Below, in pieces: positions 55,248 through 62,393 of a DNA stretch of 64,000 nt; within the stretch, counting starts at the first letter, position 1, and each line of letters starts with the position of its first letter. Made by a program: the position numbers and the translations under genes. Source of the stretch: Salana multivorans. GTDB taxonomy: Bacteria > Actinomycetota > Actinomycetes > Actinomycetales > Beutenbergiaceae. The notes beneath the pieces were generated by a model. It was not told where the DNA came from. It ran no database searches and saw only the letters and a list, made by a program, of their open reading frames with translations. The stretch is from positions 1,029,688-1,093,687 of the forward strand of contig NZ_RKHQ01000002.1 of assembly GCF_003751805.1 (NCBI RefSeq), written 5' to 3'.

Positions 55248-55300
55248 GCCGCGACGGTAGCGGCGGGGTGCGACAAGTACGGCCCGGGGCCGGGTCGGGG

Positions 55301-55795
55301 TCAGTCGAGATCGTGGACCCACCCCTCATAGCCGTCATAGAGGCCGAGGAGCACGAAGTCTCTCGACGCGAACAGCGCACGGCTGGCCGCGTTGCTTGGA
55401 TGCACGTAGGCGAACACTCCGCAGTCAAGGTCGTTCTCGTCTCGCGTGCGACGGAGTACCTCGAGCGACACGTCGAGGGCGTCGCCGCCGAGCCCAAGCC
55501 CTCGATGTCGAAGGGACGTGGCGATGGCGAGGATGCGTAGGTCCCCCTGGTCTGGGTCGAACGCGAGGTAGGAGGCCACGGCGACATCAGCCACATCCAT
55601 GCCGAGGATGAGCATCTCGTCCGATGGTCTCGGGAGCCTCAGGCCGCGTAGTCGTGACTGGACCTCTAGCTCGTATGGTCGAGGATGGTGCCGTCCGCGA
55701 TGGGGTTCATACAGCAACCCAGGGGGATCCGTGCAGACGAACTTCTGGAGCGCGTACTCGTGAACTCCCGACGGGTTAACCCACGAGATCGCCAC
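55301..55795 (-). CDS. GNAT-family N-acetyltransferase
   Basis: This is an acetyltransferase-fold protein of about 164 residues. The acetyl-CoA region is DLRILAIATSLRHRGLGLGGDALDVSLEVL (motif A, Arg/Gly-rich loop) and the C-terminal motif B is VHPSNAASRALFASRDFVLLGLY. The start is uncertain: GTG at 55795 overlaps the end of the upstream small gene and gives a normal length; in-frame GTGs farther upstream are possible. The substrate is unknown. As cargo of the element it may modify a host or phage molecule. Confidence 0.7.
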   Translation of the reverse strand: MAISWVNPSGVHEYALQKFVCTDPPGLLYEPHRGRHHPRPYELEVQSRLRGLRLPRPSDEMLILGMDVADVAVASYLAFDPDQGDLRILAIATSLRHRGLGLGGDALDVSLEVLRRTRDENDLDCGVFAYVHPSNAASRALFASRDFVLLGLYDGYEGWVHDLD

Positions 55796-55988
55796 GCCGA
55801 CCAGCGAGCCAGGCCCGCATGTCGGCACCCTCTCGCTCCCCCATCGGCCTGCCTGCGCCCGTGGTGGAGTGACGCCACGCGTACTCCTCGCGCTCCACAT
55901 CCGTCAGGCCGTCGTTGCCAACAGCCCGGTCCATCTCCACGCGAGGGCGGGGGTGTGCCTGCGGCTTGAGTGCTGCGAGCGGGGCCAT
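55776..55988 (-). CDS. Small protein of unknown function, element cargo
   Basis: This is a 70-residue, charged protein with a Pro/Arg-rich start and a segment LTDVEREEYAWRHSTTG. I do not recognise it. TACAGT ends six bases before the ATG, which makes it the leaderless first gene of a two-gene operon with the acetyltransferase, whose start lies inside its 3' end. Confidence 0.5.
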   Translation of the reverse strand: MAPLAALKPQAHPRPRVEMDRAVGNDGLTDVEREEYAWRHSTTGAGRPMGEREGADMRAWLAGRRGDLVG

Positions 55989-56127
55989 GACAGGACTGTA
56001 GCGTGCCGCAGCGGGACGTAGCGCCGCATAGCGGGTCGTGAGTCGTGAAGGTGTTGTACGCGCCCCGCTAACCCCTACGCGATGTCCTCCATCCGCAGCG
56101 TCCGGCCCCGGCGGTCGTGGTGAGCCG

Positions 56128-56847
56128 TCAGTAGCCGACAGCCGTGACGCCGTGCTCAGCCTCGTCCTGACTGAAGCCCTCGAACACCAGCTGGTCGATG
56201 AGTCCCTGTCGCGAGAACGACATCAGATCGAGGTAGTTCTGGGCGGACTTGGCTGCCTGCTCGTACCAGTCGGGGGCGATGTGGTCCACGGCGAAGGTGG
56301 CGTCCTCGGTGGAGTAGCCCTCGTACTCCAGTTGGTCGATCAAGCCGCTCCGGGAGAACGGCATGAAGCTGAGGTAGTTCCGAGCGGAGTCGACCGCGTT
56401 CTTCTGTCCGATCGTCAGGTCGGGTGCCGGGGCTGCGGCCGGTGCCTCGTTGGTGGCTTCCGTGGCCTCAACGGGGGCCGCCGTAGGCGTCGAGTCGCTG
56501 GACTTCTCGGCGCCCAGGACCACGGTGGATCCCTGCTTCTCCTGGCTCGTCACGACCCAGTTCGCGCGGTTGATGATCGTGCGATCCTCGCGGGAGTCGT
56601 GCGTGACGACGTCGAAGCCCTGACCTTCGAGCTCGTCGACCGCGACGCGGAGATTCCATCCCATGACATCCGTGGGCTCGACGTCCACCTCGACGGTGAT
56701 CGGCGTCGCCTCCTCGGTTGCGGCGGGGATGGGCGCGCTCTCCGCCTCGGTTGACGTGGCGCTCGTCGCAACGTCAGGGGCACCAACTGAACACGCCACG
56801 AGAAGGGCCAGCACCGGGACGATAGCGAGGGGTCGAATGAATCTCAT
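56128..56847 (-). CDS. Ltp-family superinfection-exclusion-type lipoprotein
   Basis: This 239-residue lipoprotein has lipobox LVAC at residues 16-19, a Thr/Ala/Glu linker, a middle domain (DVMGWNLRVAVDELEGQGFDV) and two C-terminal helix-turn-helix repeats at about 145-190 and 195-239. Each repeat has the form SAxxYLxxMxFSRxGLIDQL followed by E-G-aromatic-S. These are the Ltp repeats of host-surface lipoproteins; the streptococcal phage TP-J34 member blocks DNA injection by other phages. TACGGT ends six bases before the ATG (leaderless), fitting expression from the lysogen. The exclusion role here is inferred from family and context. Confidence 0.85.
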   Translation of the reverse strand: MRFIRPLAIVPVLALLVACSVGAPDVATSATSTEAESAPIPAATEEATPITVEVDVEPTDVMGWNLRVAVDELEGQGFDVVTHDSREDRTIINRANWVVTSQEKQGSTVVLGAEKSSDSTPTAAPVEATEATNEAPAAAPAPDLTIGQKNAVDSARNYLSFMPFSRSGLIDQLEYEGYSTEDATFAVDHIAPDWYEQAAKSAQNYLDLMSFSRQGLIDQLVFEGFSQDEAEHGVTAVGY

Positions 56848-56963
56848 AGCCAGACCGTAGCGGCTCGGCTAACTCCGCGCCTGCCGATCGCCGGGCCGAA
56901 CGTACAGACGGATCATTCGCAAGGCAGTAGGCTCGCGAGAACGGCCCTGCGAGAAACCTGTGA

Positions 56964-57431
56964 ATGGAAATGACGGACCATAGCGAGTCGCATCCGAGCA
57001 ACGACGTCCCCCCTCCGGTCGAGGCCGCTCCCAACCAACCCAGAAGGCGCGGGCGAACTGCGATCATCGTCGGGGTCACGCTCGTCGCGCTCTGCGCGAT
57101 CATCGCGATCGTGCGCCTTGGCAACCGCGCCACGCCGCTCGAGTCTGCCGTCGAGTCTTGCGGCCTCGGCGACAAGAGCCACGTGGCGTCGCTACGGGAT
57201 GGCGGCAGGACGCTCCTGCTCGACAACAAGGGCGAAGAGGACGTGCTCGGGCTAGACGTCTTCGACATCGCGTGCGTCCTCGATGAACTTCACGCCCCAT
57301 CATCTGTGATCGCGAAGATGGACAGCACGCGAGCGCTCGACGGCATGCAGTCCGCCTCGTGGGGCAACATCGAGGCCACCTGGTCCTACCACCCGAGCAA
57401 CGGCCTGGACCTCATCCTCGAAATGAACTGA
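56964..57431 (+). CDS. Single-pass membrane protein of unknown function
   Basis: This 155-residue protein has a short Pro-rich cytoplasmic start, one helix (TAIIVGVTLVALCAIIAIV) at about residues 32-50 and an extracytoplasmic domain with two Cys (ESCGLGD, IACVLDE) that may pair. It is divergent from the Ltp gene with a shared 116-base control gap; TAGGCT near 56929-56934 may be its -10 box. Its 3' end overlaps the peptidase gene by 20 bases in convergent orientation. No family recognised. Confidence 0.6.
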   Translation: MEMTDHSESHPSNDVPPPVEAAPNQPRRRGRTAIIVGVTLVALCAIIAIVRLGNRATPLESAVESCGLGDKSHVASLRDGGRTLLLDNKGEEDVLGLDVFDIACVLDELHAPSSVIAKMDSTRALDGMQSASWGNIEATWSYHPSNGLDLILEMN

Positions 57432-57855
57432 GTGCGGCTCGCCGCGCAACTGTGCAAGTCCAGCCGCGGCCATGACCAGCCTCGCGCTGGAAGGTCTCCA
57501 CGACCCACCGCGAGACGCCCAGCTCTTCCGCGATGGCGCCGGCATCGGGGCCGACGAGCCGCTCTGCGCGGGCGTACTCCTCCGGTGAGATGAGCATGCG
57601 CGCTGCCTCGACGTCGGCTCGGCGTTCGCGGCGGTCGTGCTCTCGGCGGTCTCGGATCGGCTCGTCGCGGTGGAACGCGTGGCTGTACTCGTGCGCCGCG
57701 GTCGAGACGATCTGAACGCCGGTCAGGCAGAGGTGGAGCGTGATCGTGCGGCGCTCGTGGTCGTAGATCCCGTGGTCGTCGTCGAGGTCTGCCCACTCGA
57801 CTCGGACTCCGAGCGAGTGGGCGGCGTCGAAGATGGCGTCAGGCGTCGTCAGCAT
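57412..57855 (-). CDS. ImmA/IrrE-type metallopeptidase
   Basis: This 147-residue protein has the zinc-protease motif HEYSHAFH near residues 55-62 and a downstream Glu in the DVEAARMLIS helix, the ImmA/IrrE pattern. In ICEBs1-like elements such enzymes cleave the neighbouring repressor and trigger induction. The gene directly follows the repressor gene with a 17-base overlap, which supports that role. Its C-terminal 40 residues carry a helix-turn-helix-like AIAEELGVSRWVVETF. Confidence 0.82.
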   Translation of the reverse strand: MLTTPDAIFDAAHSLGVRVEWADLDDDHGIYDHERRTITLHLCLTGVQIVSTAAHEYSHAFHRDEPIRDRREHDRRERRADVEAARMLISPEEYARAERLVGPDAGAIAEELGVSRWVVETFQREAGHGRGWTCTVARRAALSSFRG

Positions 57856-58312
57856 GGGCCGGCTGCTCCTTCCGCGGATCCCCCTCCTTCGCCACCTTGA
57901 TCAGCGGGAGTTCGTCCTCATCCGGGATCGTGACACCCGGGGCTGACATCTTCGCGATGGAGATCGGCGCGGGGGGCTCAAGCGGCTCAACGAGCGCCGG
58001 GTGCTCACCGACGCCTCCCTCCTCGATCCGGCGCAGGATCTCGTCGGTCAGGGCCTTGTCGGTGATGCGCCGGAGTGCGGACTCTAGGTCGCCCGCCTCG
58101 GCCTCCTCGTCCGTGATCAGACCGAGAGCCACGAGACCCGACAGCGGAGAGGCGCCGTAGGCCCGCGCGATCGCCACAACGGTCGCGGGCTGGACGCGCC
58201 CATTGCGCACCTGGTCGGTGAGCGTGGGTACAGCAATGCGCGAGTTGAGCGCCACCTGTCGGAGCGAGTCGCCGTCCGTGACCCGGATGATCCATGCCTC
58301 TGTCGTATCCAT
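57839..58312 (-). CDS. Phage-type repressor (helix-turn-helix)
   Basis: This is a repressor of about 157 residues. The N-terminal helix-turn-helix covers residues 15-55 (DSLRQVALNSRIAVPTLTDQV); an acidic linker and a C-terminal Pro-rich tail with no LexA/CI Ser-Lys protease site follow. Induction would therefore rely on the adjacent ImmA-like peptidase. The ATG at 58312 is chosen because TAAGAT ends seven bases before it; ATG 58321 is the alternative. It is divergent from the Cro-like gene across a compact operator region. Confidence 0.8.
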   Translation of the reverse strand: MDTTEAWIIRVTDGDSLRQVALNSRIAVPTLTDQVRNGRVQPATVVAIARAYGASPLSGLVALGLITDEEAEAGDLESALRRITDKALTDEILRRIEEGGVGEHPALVEPLEPPAPISIAKMSAPGVTIPDEDELPLIKVAKEGDPRKEQPAHADDA

Positions 58313-58319
58313 GACTGAC

Positions 58320-58406
58320 ATCTTAGTCACATGTGCGGCTGACCGTCTAGACATGATGGATGACTTTCGGTTGACACCTGCTGAGTTGTCGTGCATCATG
58401 GATGAC
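58320..58406. promoter_or_regulatory. Lysogeny switch: divergent promoters with repeated operators
   Basis: Rightward promoter: TTGACA (58371-58376), 17-base spacer, CATCAT (58394-58399). Leftward repressor promoter: TAGACG (58349-58344), 18-base spacer, TAAGAT (58325-58320). The word CATSATGGATGAC occurs twice in direct orientation, at 58352-58364 between the promoters and at 58394-58406 on the rightward -10 box. An imperfect inverted site TGACTAAGATGTCA lies on the leftward -10. This is the expected layout for CI/Cro-type control. Confidence 0.72.
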
Positions 58407-58438
58407 ATCGCAGCAATCGCGACCATGGAAGGAGCGAC

Positions 58439-58687
58439 ATGTCCGCCACCCTCATGATCCGTCCCGGGCTCCTGGACCGGATCAAGCGCTACTCGGGCAT
58501 CGCCTCCGACGACGCCCTCGCCGGAGCCATCGGAGTCAGCCGACAGACGCTCGTCAGCGTGCGGGACGGCAAGCAGAACGCCAGCGCACAGTTCATCGCC
58601 GGCGTCTGCCGGGCGTTCGACATGAGCGTCGGCGAGGTCGCAACCCTCGCCCGCTCCACCGACGACGTCCACACCGACGCCGCCTAG
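58439..58687 (+). CDS. Cro-like helix-turn-helix protein
   Basis: This 82-residue XRE-like DNA-binding protein has a helix-turn-helix at about residues 22-50 (DDALAGAIGVSRQTLVSVRDG) followed by a third helix and a short tail. AAGGAG lies five bases before the ATG. It is the first gene rightward of the switch, the position of Cro, and would antagonise the divergent repressor. Confidence 0.8.
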   Translation: MSATLMIRPGLLDRIKRYSGIASDDALAGAIGVSRQTLVSVRDGKQNASAQFIAGVCRAFDMSVGEVATLARSTDDVHTDAA

Positions 58688-58756
58688 ATACAGCAGTGCC
58701 CCGGCTCATCCGCCAAGACACACCGGGGCAACCACCACTCGAAGGAGAGCGTACCA

Positions 58757-59572
58757 ATGACCGACCTCACGCAGTTCAACTTCCACGGCCACGGTGTCCG
58801 CCACATCATCGACGAGCACGGCGAGCCCTGGTGGATCGCCAAGGACGTCTGCCAGATCCTCGGCCTCGGCAACATCTCGCAGGCGATCGTCAACCTCGAC
58901 GACGACGAGAAGGGTGTCACTACTGCTGATACCCCTGGCGGGGCGCAGCAGGTCGCGATCATCTCCGAGTCCGGGCTGTACGCACTGATCCTCCGCAGCC
59001 GCAAGCCCGAAGCGCGCGAGTTCAAGCGCTGGGTCACGCACGAGGTGCTCCCCGCGATCCGCAGGACCGGCGGCTACGGCGTCGTGCAGGGCCGCGCGCT
59101 CCCCAAGTCGTACTCCGACGCGCTGCGGATGCTCGCCGCCGAGGTCGAGAGGACGACCACCCTCAACGCGCAGATCGAGGCCGACGCCCCGAAGGTCGCC
59201 TACGTCGAGACGTACGTCGCCGACTCCGACCTGTTGACGTTCCGCACGGTGGCCGCGAACCTCGGCGTCAAGGAGAGCGCGCTGCGGGAGCTGCTCGTCG
59301 AGCGGAAGTGGATCTACGTCGAGCTGTCCTCGCGCTGGTCGGAGAAGGCGCAGAAGATCGAGCCTCAGCGCCGCTACTCCGCCTACGCGGACAAGAAGAT
59401 GTACTTCACGCCGCGCCTGGCCCACGAGGCGCCCCGCTTCAAGGGCGAGGCGATGCACACCCTCAAGATCACCCCGGCCGGCGCGTCCGCGATCGCGCGG
59501 CTCGTGCGCCAGTCCGGGATCCCCACCGCCGAGCCGATCGAGGGCGGCGCCGGCCTCGAGGTGGTCTCATGA
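58757..59572 (+). CDS. Phage antirepressor (BRO-N plus KilA-C)
   Basis: This 271-residue protein has an N-terminal BRO domain (residues 5-105: VRHIIDEHGEPWWIAKDVCQ, then the SGLYALILRSRKPEAREFKRW core) and a C-terminal KilA-C/ANT domain (residues 135-250: DSDLLTFRTVAANLGVKESALRELL). Such antirepressors bind and inactivate phage repressors or act as lytic regulators. A ribosome site (GAAGGAGAG) lies upstream of the ATG. It overlaps the next small gene by four bases. Confidence 0.9.
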   Translation: MTDLTQFNFHGHGVRHIIDEHGEPWWIAKDVCQILGLGNISQAIVNLDDDEKGVTTADTPGGAQQVAIISESGLYALILRSRKPEAREFKRWVTHEVLPAIRRTGGYGVVQGRALPKSYSDALRMLAAEVERTTTLNAQIEADAPKVAYVETYVADSDLLTFRTVAANLGVKESALRELLVERKWIYVELSSRWSEKAQKIEPQRRYSAYADKKMYFTPRLAHEAPRFKGEAMHTLKITPAGASAIARLVRQSGIPTAEPIEGGAGLEVVS

Positions 59573-59757
59573 CCTCCCCGATCGTCACCCGCGTGCAGGG
59601 CGGCGAGTACAGCACGGTCGTCCTCTCGGACGGCTCGGTCGAGACGTGCTTCTTCCACGACGACGGATCGTCGCGGGTTGTGGCCCGCGACTTCCCCGAG
59701 CGCGTTCAGGACATCGCAAGCCGGCACGTCCGAGCCGATCGCGAGGGTCGCCCATGA
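59569..59757 (+). CDS. Small element protein of unknown function (62 residues)
   Basis: This is a 62-residue protein with strand-like VTRVQGGEYSTVVLSDGSVETCFF and a helical end. It starts in an ATGA overlap with the antirepressor and ends in another with the next gene, so it is a link in a polycistronic early run. No family recognised. Confidence 0.55.
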   Translation: MTSPIVTRVQGGEYSTVVLSDGSVETCFFHDDGSSRVVARDFPERVQDIASRHVRADREGRP

Positions 59758-60053
59758 CTTCCCCGCCCGCCGTCGGGCGGGACACCACGCCGTGCATGAG
59801 TTCGTCCATGCGGCCCGAGCGCACACCGCTCCCGACCCTCGCCTGGTGCGAGAACGCGATCCGGGACGAGTGCGAGCGGCGGCACTACGTCATCCCCGGT
59901 GACGAGACGCAGGTGCGCGCCGAGGTGCGCCGGGCCGCGAAGCAGTACCGGCGCGAGTGGATCACCCACCTGGACCCGCCCGTCGACCTGCGCATCCTCG
60001 GCATCTACCAGGACCCCACCGCCTGGCACGCCCTCAACGGCATCCCCGCCTAA
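59754..60053 (+). CDS. Small element protein of unknown function (99 residues)
   Basis: This is a 99-residue protein with a helix-rich middle (WCENAIRDECERRHYVIPGD) and the ending DLRILGIYQDPTAWHALNG. It starts in an ATGA overlap with the upstream small gene and is followed by a terminator-like hairpin. Not recognised. Confidence 0.55.
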   Translation: MTSPPAVGRDTTPCMSSSMRPERTPLPTLAWCENAIRDECERRHYVIPGDETQVRAEVRRAAKQYRREWITHLDPPVDLRILGIYQDPTAWHALNGIPA

Positions 60054-60066
60054 CCCCACCCACCCC

Positions 60067-60095
60067 GGCCCCGCCACCACCTGGTGAGCGGGGCC
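60067..60095 (+). terminator. 8-bp hairpin ending the antirepressor operon
   Basis: GGCCCCGC at 60067-60074 pairs exactly with GCGGGGCC at 60088-60095 around a 13-base loop, followed by TTCCT, 14 bases past a stop. It splits the early run into two transcription units. Confidence 0.65.
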
Positions 60096-60120
60096 TTCCT
60101 GTACCCGAAAGGAGATCGCC

Positions 60121-60342
60121 GTGAGCGACATCCAGCTCCCCGCGACCCCCGCGCTGATGAGCGTCGAGGAGTTCGCCCGCTGGCACGGGATCGGTCCCAC
60201 CACCGTGCGCCAGTGCATCGACGGCACGTCCGCCAACTACCCGCCGCTGCGAGCCAAGAGGAACAAGCCCGGCAAGGGTGGCCGCCTCTACATCACCGCT
60301 GAGGCTGCCGCCGAGTGGCGCGCGAGCCTCCCGGACGCATGA
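60121..60342 (+). CDS. Excisionase/AlpA-like helix-turn-helix protein
   Basis: This 73-residue protein has a winged-helix MerR-like fold of the excisionase/PrtN sort: MSVEEFARWHGIGPTTVRQC followed by a basic wing (RAKRNKPGKGGRLYITAEAA). GTG at 60121 is preceded by AAAGGAG. It could be the recombination directionality factor for the tyrosine integrase or an early regulator. Confidence 0.7.
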   Translation: MSDIQLPATPALMSVEEFARWHGIGPTTVRQCIDGTSANYPPLRAKRNKPGKGGRLYITAEAAAEWRASLPDA

Positions 60343-60581
60343 CCCGCCCGCCGTGCCCGTCGTGTGGCCGCCCGACCGTCCGTCCGTCTCGCCGGCTGGG
60401 TGAGCGGGTGTCGGAGCGGGGCGGTACGGGCCGTTGGGCGGTGCTGGTCGCGTTCGGTCGGGCTGACATCTGGGGTCCGCACGGGCAGTACATCGAGACG
60501 CACGAGCGGCACGAGGACGCGATGGATGCCGTGCAGGTGTACGCGCTCGCGGACCACCTTGCTCACCGGGACGCGGCATGA
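60339..60581 (+). CDS. Small zinc-ribbon-start protein
   Basis: This 80-residue protein opens with CPSCGRPT (one CxxC pair), followed by a basic stretch and an aromatic strand (GRWAVLVAFGRADIWGPHGQY). With only one Cys pair visible, zinc binding would need a dimer or other ligands (several His near 55-77). It is joined by an ATGA overlap to the excisionase-like gene. Confidence 0.5.
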   Translation: MTRPPCPSCGRPTVRPSRRLGERVSERGGTGRWAVLVAFGRADIWGPHGQYIETHERHEDAMDAVQVYALADHLAHRDAA

Positions 60582-60623
60582 CCCGCCGCACCCCCGCCCC
60601 GCCGTTCCCGGTCCCGCTGGGAC

Positions 60624-60716
60624 GTGGTGGTGGAGACGGTGTGGGGGTCTGTCCTGGTGCTGCTGGTGCTGTCGGCGATGGTCGCTGGTGCCGCGTGGAC
60701 GGGGGTCGTGCCGTGA
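60624..60716 (+). CDS. 30-residue transmembrane micropeptide (tentative)
   Basis: A GTG-started frame encodes a single helix, VWGSVLVLLVLSAMVAGAAW, flanked by short ends. Its TGA overlaps the GTG of the next membrane micropeptide (GTGA). No strong ribosome site is seen. The alternative ATG frame from 60578 is low-complexity Gly/Pro sequence and less protein-like. Tentative. Confidence 0.35.
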   Translation: MVVETVWGSVLVLLVLSAMVAGAAWTGVVP

Positions 60717-60910
60717 ACCCGCTAGTGCTGGCCGTGGGTGTGGCGCTGGTCGTGTGGGGGTGGGGGTCGGGCCGCTACGGGCTGGCCCCACTGACGATGC
60801 GACGGTGCGGACACCTGCACCGGGCTGACCTCGCCGCCTGGGCGTGCATCCGACGCCGTCGACTGCTGCCTCCCCGACGCGCCACCGCGGCATCCATCGC
60901 CGCCCCCTGA
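60713..60910 (+). CDS. 65-residue membrane protein (tentative)
   Basis: The GTG at 60713 opens a single helix (NPLVLAVGVALVVWGWG), then a His/Cys-containing and Arg-rich cytoplasmic tail (RRCGHLHRADLAAWACIRRRR). The start overlaps the previous micropeptide stop. Small membrane proteins at this place in actinophage early regions are common; the function is unknown. Confidence 0.4.
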   Translation: MNPLVLAVGVALVVWGWGSGRYGLAPLTMRRCGHLHRADLAAWACIRRRRLLPPRRATAASIAAP

Positions 60911-60964
60911 CCCCCACCATCCCGCGGGCACCACGCTCGCCCACCACATCGACAGGACCACATC

Positions 60965-62011
60965 ATGACCCCCATCACCGTCACGAGCCAGGCCGAGTGG
61001 GACGCCGCGATCAAGGCGCACCACGACGACTACGTCACGGTCTACATCGACTCCCCCGCGGGCGTCGTCATCCGCATCGACGACACGGGCTCCTCCCGCG
61101 CCGTGCTGCGGGGCTCCTCCCGCGCCGTGCTGCGGGGCTCCTCCAGCGCCGTGCTGTGGGACTCCTCCAGCGCCGAGCTGCGGGGCTCCTCCCGCGCCGT
61201 GCTGCGGGGCTCCTCCCGCGCCGTGCTGCGGGGCTCCTCCAGCGCCGTGCTGTGGGACTCCTCCAGCGCCGAGCTGCGGGACTCCTCCAGCGCCGAGCTG
61301 TGGGGCTCCTCCAGCGCCGAGCTGCGGGGCTCCTCCCGCGCCGAGCTGTGGGACTCCTCCAGCGCCGTGCTGCGGGGCTCCTCCCGCGCCGAGCTGTGGG
61401 ACTCCTCCAGCGCCGTGCTGCGGGGCTCCTCCAGCGCCGTGCTGCGGGGCTCCTCCAGCGCCGTGCTGTGGGGCTCCTCCCGCGCCGTGCTGTGGGACTC
61501 CTCCAGCGCCGAGCTGCGGGCGTTCGCCACGGCCCACGCCCGCGACCGCTCCACCGCGACCGGCGGCAGCCACACGGCGATCCACGTCCACTCGCAGCGC
61601 GCCACGGTGTCCGGCGGTCACCTCATCGACCTGACCGGCATCGACGAGTACGACCCGGCGACCTGGGTCGACCTGCACACCCGCGGCTCCGACTCCGACG
61701 GGCTCGTCCACCTCTACAAGGCCGTCGACGACGACCTCTGCGCCGGCCACCAGTACACGCTGACGCAGTACCCGATCGGCGAGACGATCACCGACCCCCG
61801 GTGGCGCGACGACAACCAGTGCGGTGGTGGGCTGCACGCCTGCCCCACCCCTGTCATGGCCCGCGACCACTACATGGACGCCACGAGGTTCCTCGAGGTC
61901 ACCGTCCCCGTCGCCGACCTGCGACCGATCGACGACACGAAGTGCAAGGCCCCCAGGGTGACCGTGCTGCGGGAGGTCACCCTCGACGGCGACCCGATCG
62001 AGGCAGCATGA
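60965..62011 (+). CDS. Octapeptide-repeat protein with phage-type C-terminal domain
   Basis: This is a 348-residue protein. Residues 1-42 form a small head (SQAEWDAAIKAHHDDYVTVYIDS). Residues 43-186 are eighteen 8-residue repeats of pattern SS[R/S]A[V/E]L[R/W][G/D], expected to stack as a beta-solenoid. Residues 190-235 complete it, and residues 236-348 form a C-terminal domain (VHLYKAVDDDLCAGHQYTL, then CGGGLHACPTPVMARDHY) like that seen in phage proteins of unknown role. It overlaps the next gene by four bases. No catalytic motif recognised. Confidence 0.75.
   Translation: MTPITVTSQAEWDAAIKAHHDDYVTVYIDSPAGVVIRIDDTGSSRAVLRGSSRAVLRGSSSAVLWDSSSAELRGSSRAVLRGSSRAVLRGSSSAVLWDSSSAELRDSSSAELWGSSSAELRGSSRAELWDSSSAVLRGSSRAELWDSSSAVLRGSSSAVLRGSSSAVLWGSSRAVLWDSSSAELRAFATAHARDRSTATGGSHTAIHVHSQRATVSGGHLIDLTGIDEYDPATWVDLHTRGSDSDGLVHLYKAVDDDLCAGHQYTLTQYPIGETITDPRWRDDNQCGGGLHACPTPVMARDHYMDATRFLEVTVPVADLRPIDDTKCKAPRVTVLREVTLDGDPIEAA
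61091..61522 (+). repeat. Eighteen tandem 24-bp coding repeats with four binary sites
   Basis: Eighteen consecutive 24-base units start at 61091. Units differ almost only at four single bases: c/a in codon 3 (Arg/Ser), t/a in codon 5 (Val/Glu), c/t in codon 7 (Arg/Trp) and g/a in codon 8 (Gly/Asp). The first two blocks of four units (61091-61186 and 61187-61282) are near copies, and a two-unit block repeats at units 11-14. The last unit ends in Ala. Confidence 0.93.
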
Positions 62012-62181
62012 ACAGCCCGACCGTCGTCGTCCGCCGCCGCCCCGGCACCCCCGGCTTTCCGTGGGTCGTGTACTGGCGCACCAACCTCGGCCTGAGCCCC
62101 CTAGCCGAGGCCGGCACGCACACGGAGGCAGTCGCCTACGCCGACCGTCTCGCCCGACACCTCCCTGGTGGTGCCCGATGA
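62008..62181 (+). CDS. Small element protein of unknown function (57 residues)
   Basis: This is a 57-residue, basic protein (PTVVVRRRPGTPGFPWVVYW) with a helical end (HTEAVAYADRLARHL). ATGA overlaps at both ends place it in the same run of coupled genes. Not recognised. Confidence 0.55.
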   Translation: MNSPTVVVRRRPGTPGFPWVVYWRTNLGLSPLAEAGTHTEAVAYADRLARHLPGGAR

Positions 62182-62393
62182 GCCCCCGCAAGGCCAGCGT
62201 CCTAGACGGGGCGGACGACGTCGTGGAGATCCGCCGGGCGCTCGCGGGGTGGGAGGGGTCTGACCTCGACGGCGCGGCGCTGCGGCTGATCGCCGACGGC
62301 GCTGAGACCTACACGGCCGGCGCGCTCGGGGTGCTGGTGAACCGGGTCCTCGCCGTCGTCGCGGACCTCCGGGCCGAGGACGGTGTCCGGTGA
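62178..62393 (+). CDS. Small element protein of unknown function (71 residues)
   Basis: This is a 71-residue, all-helical acidic protein (DVVEIRRALAGWEGSDLDGAAL). ATGA/GTGA overlaps at both ends. Not recognised. Confidence 0.55.
   Translation: MSPRKASVLDGADDVVEIRRALAGWEGSDLDGAALRLIADGAETYTAGALGVLVNRVLAVVADLRAEDGVR

Noticed and set aside
60578..60712. Gly/Pro-rich frame from ATG 60578 as a real N-terminus
   Set aside because: Its composition is out-of-frame-like. The overlapping frame encodes a clean membrane helix ending in a GTGA overlap, though the ATG frame cannot be fully excluded.
61091..61522. Possible CRISPR array
   Set aside because: The 24-base units are directly contiguous with no spacers, are in frame within a gene, and no cas gene is nearby.
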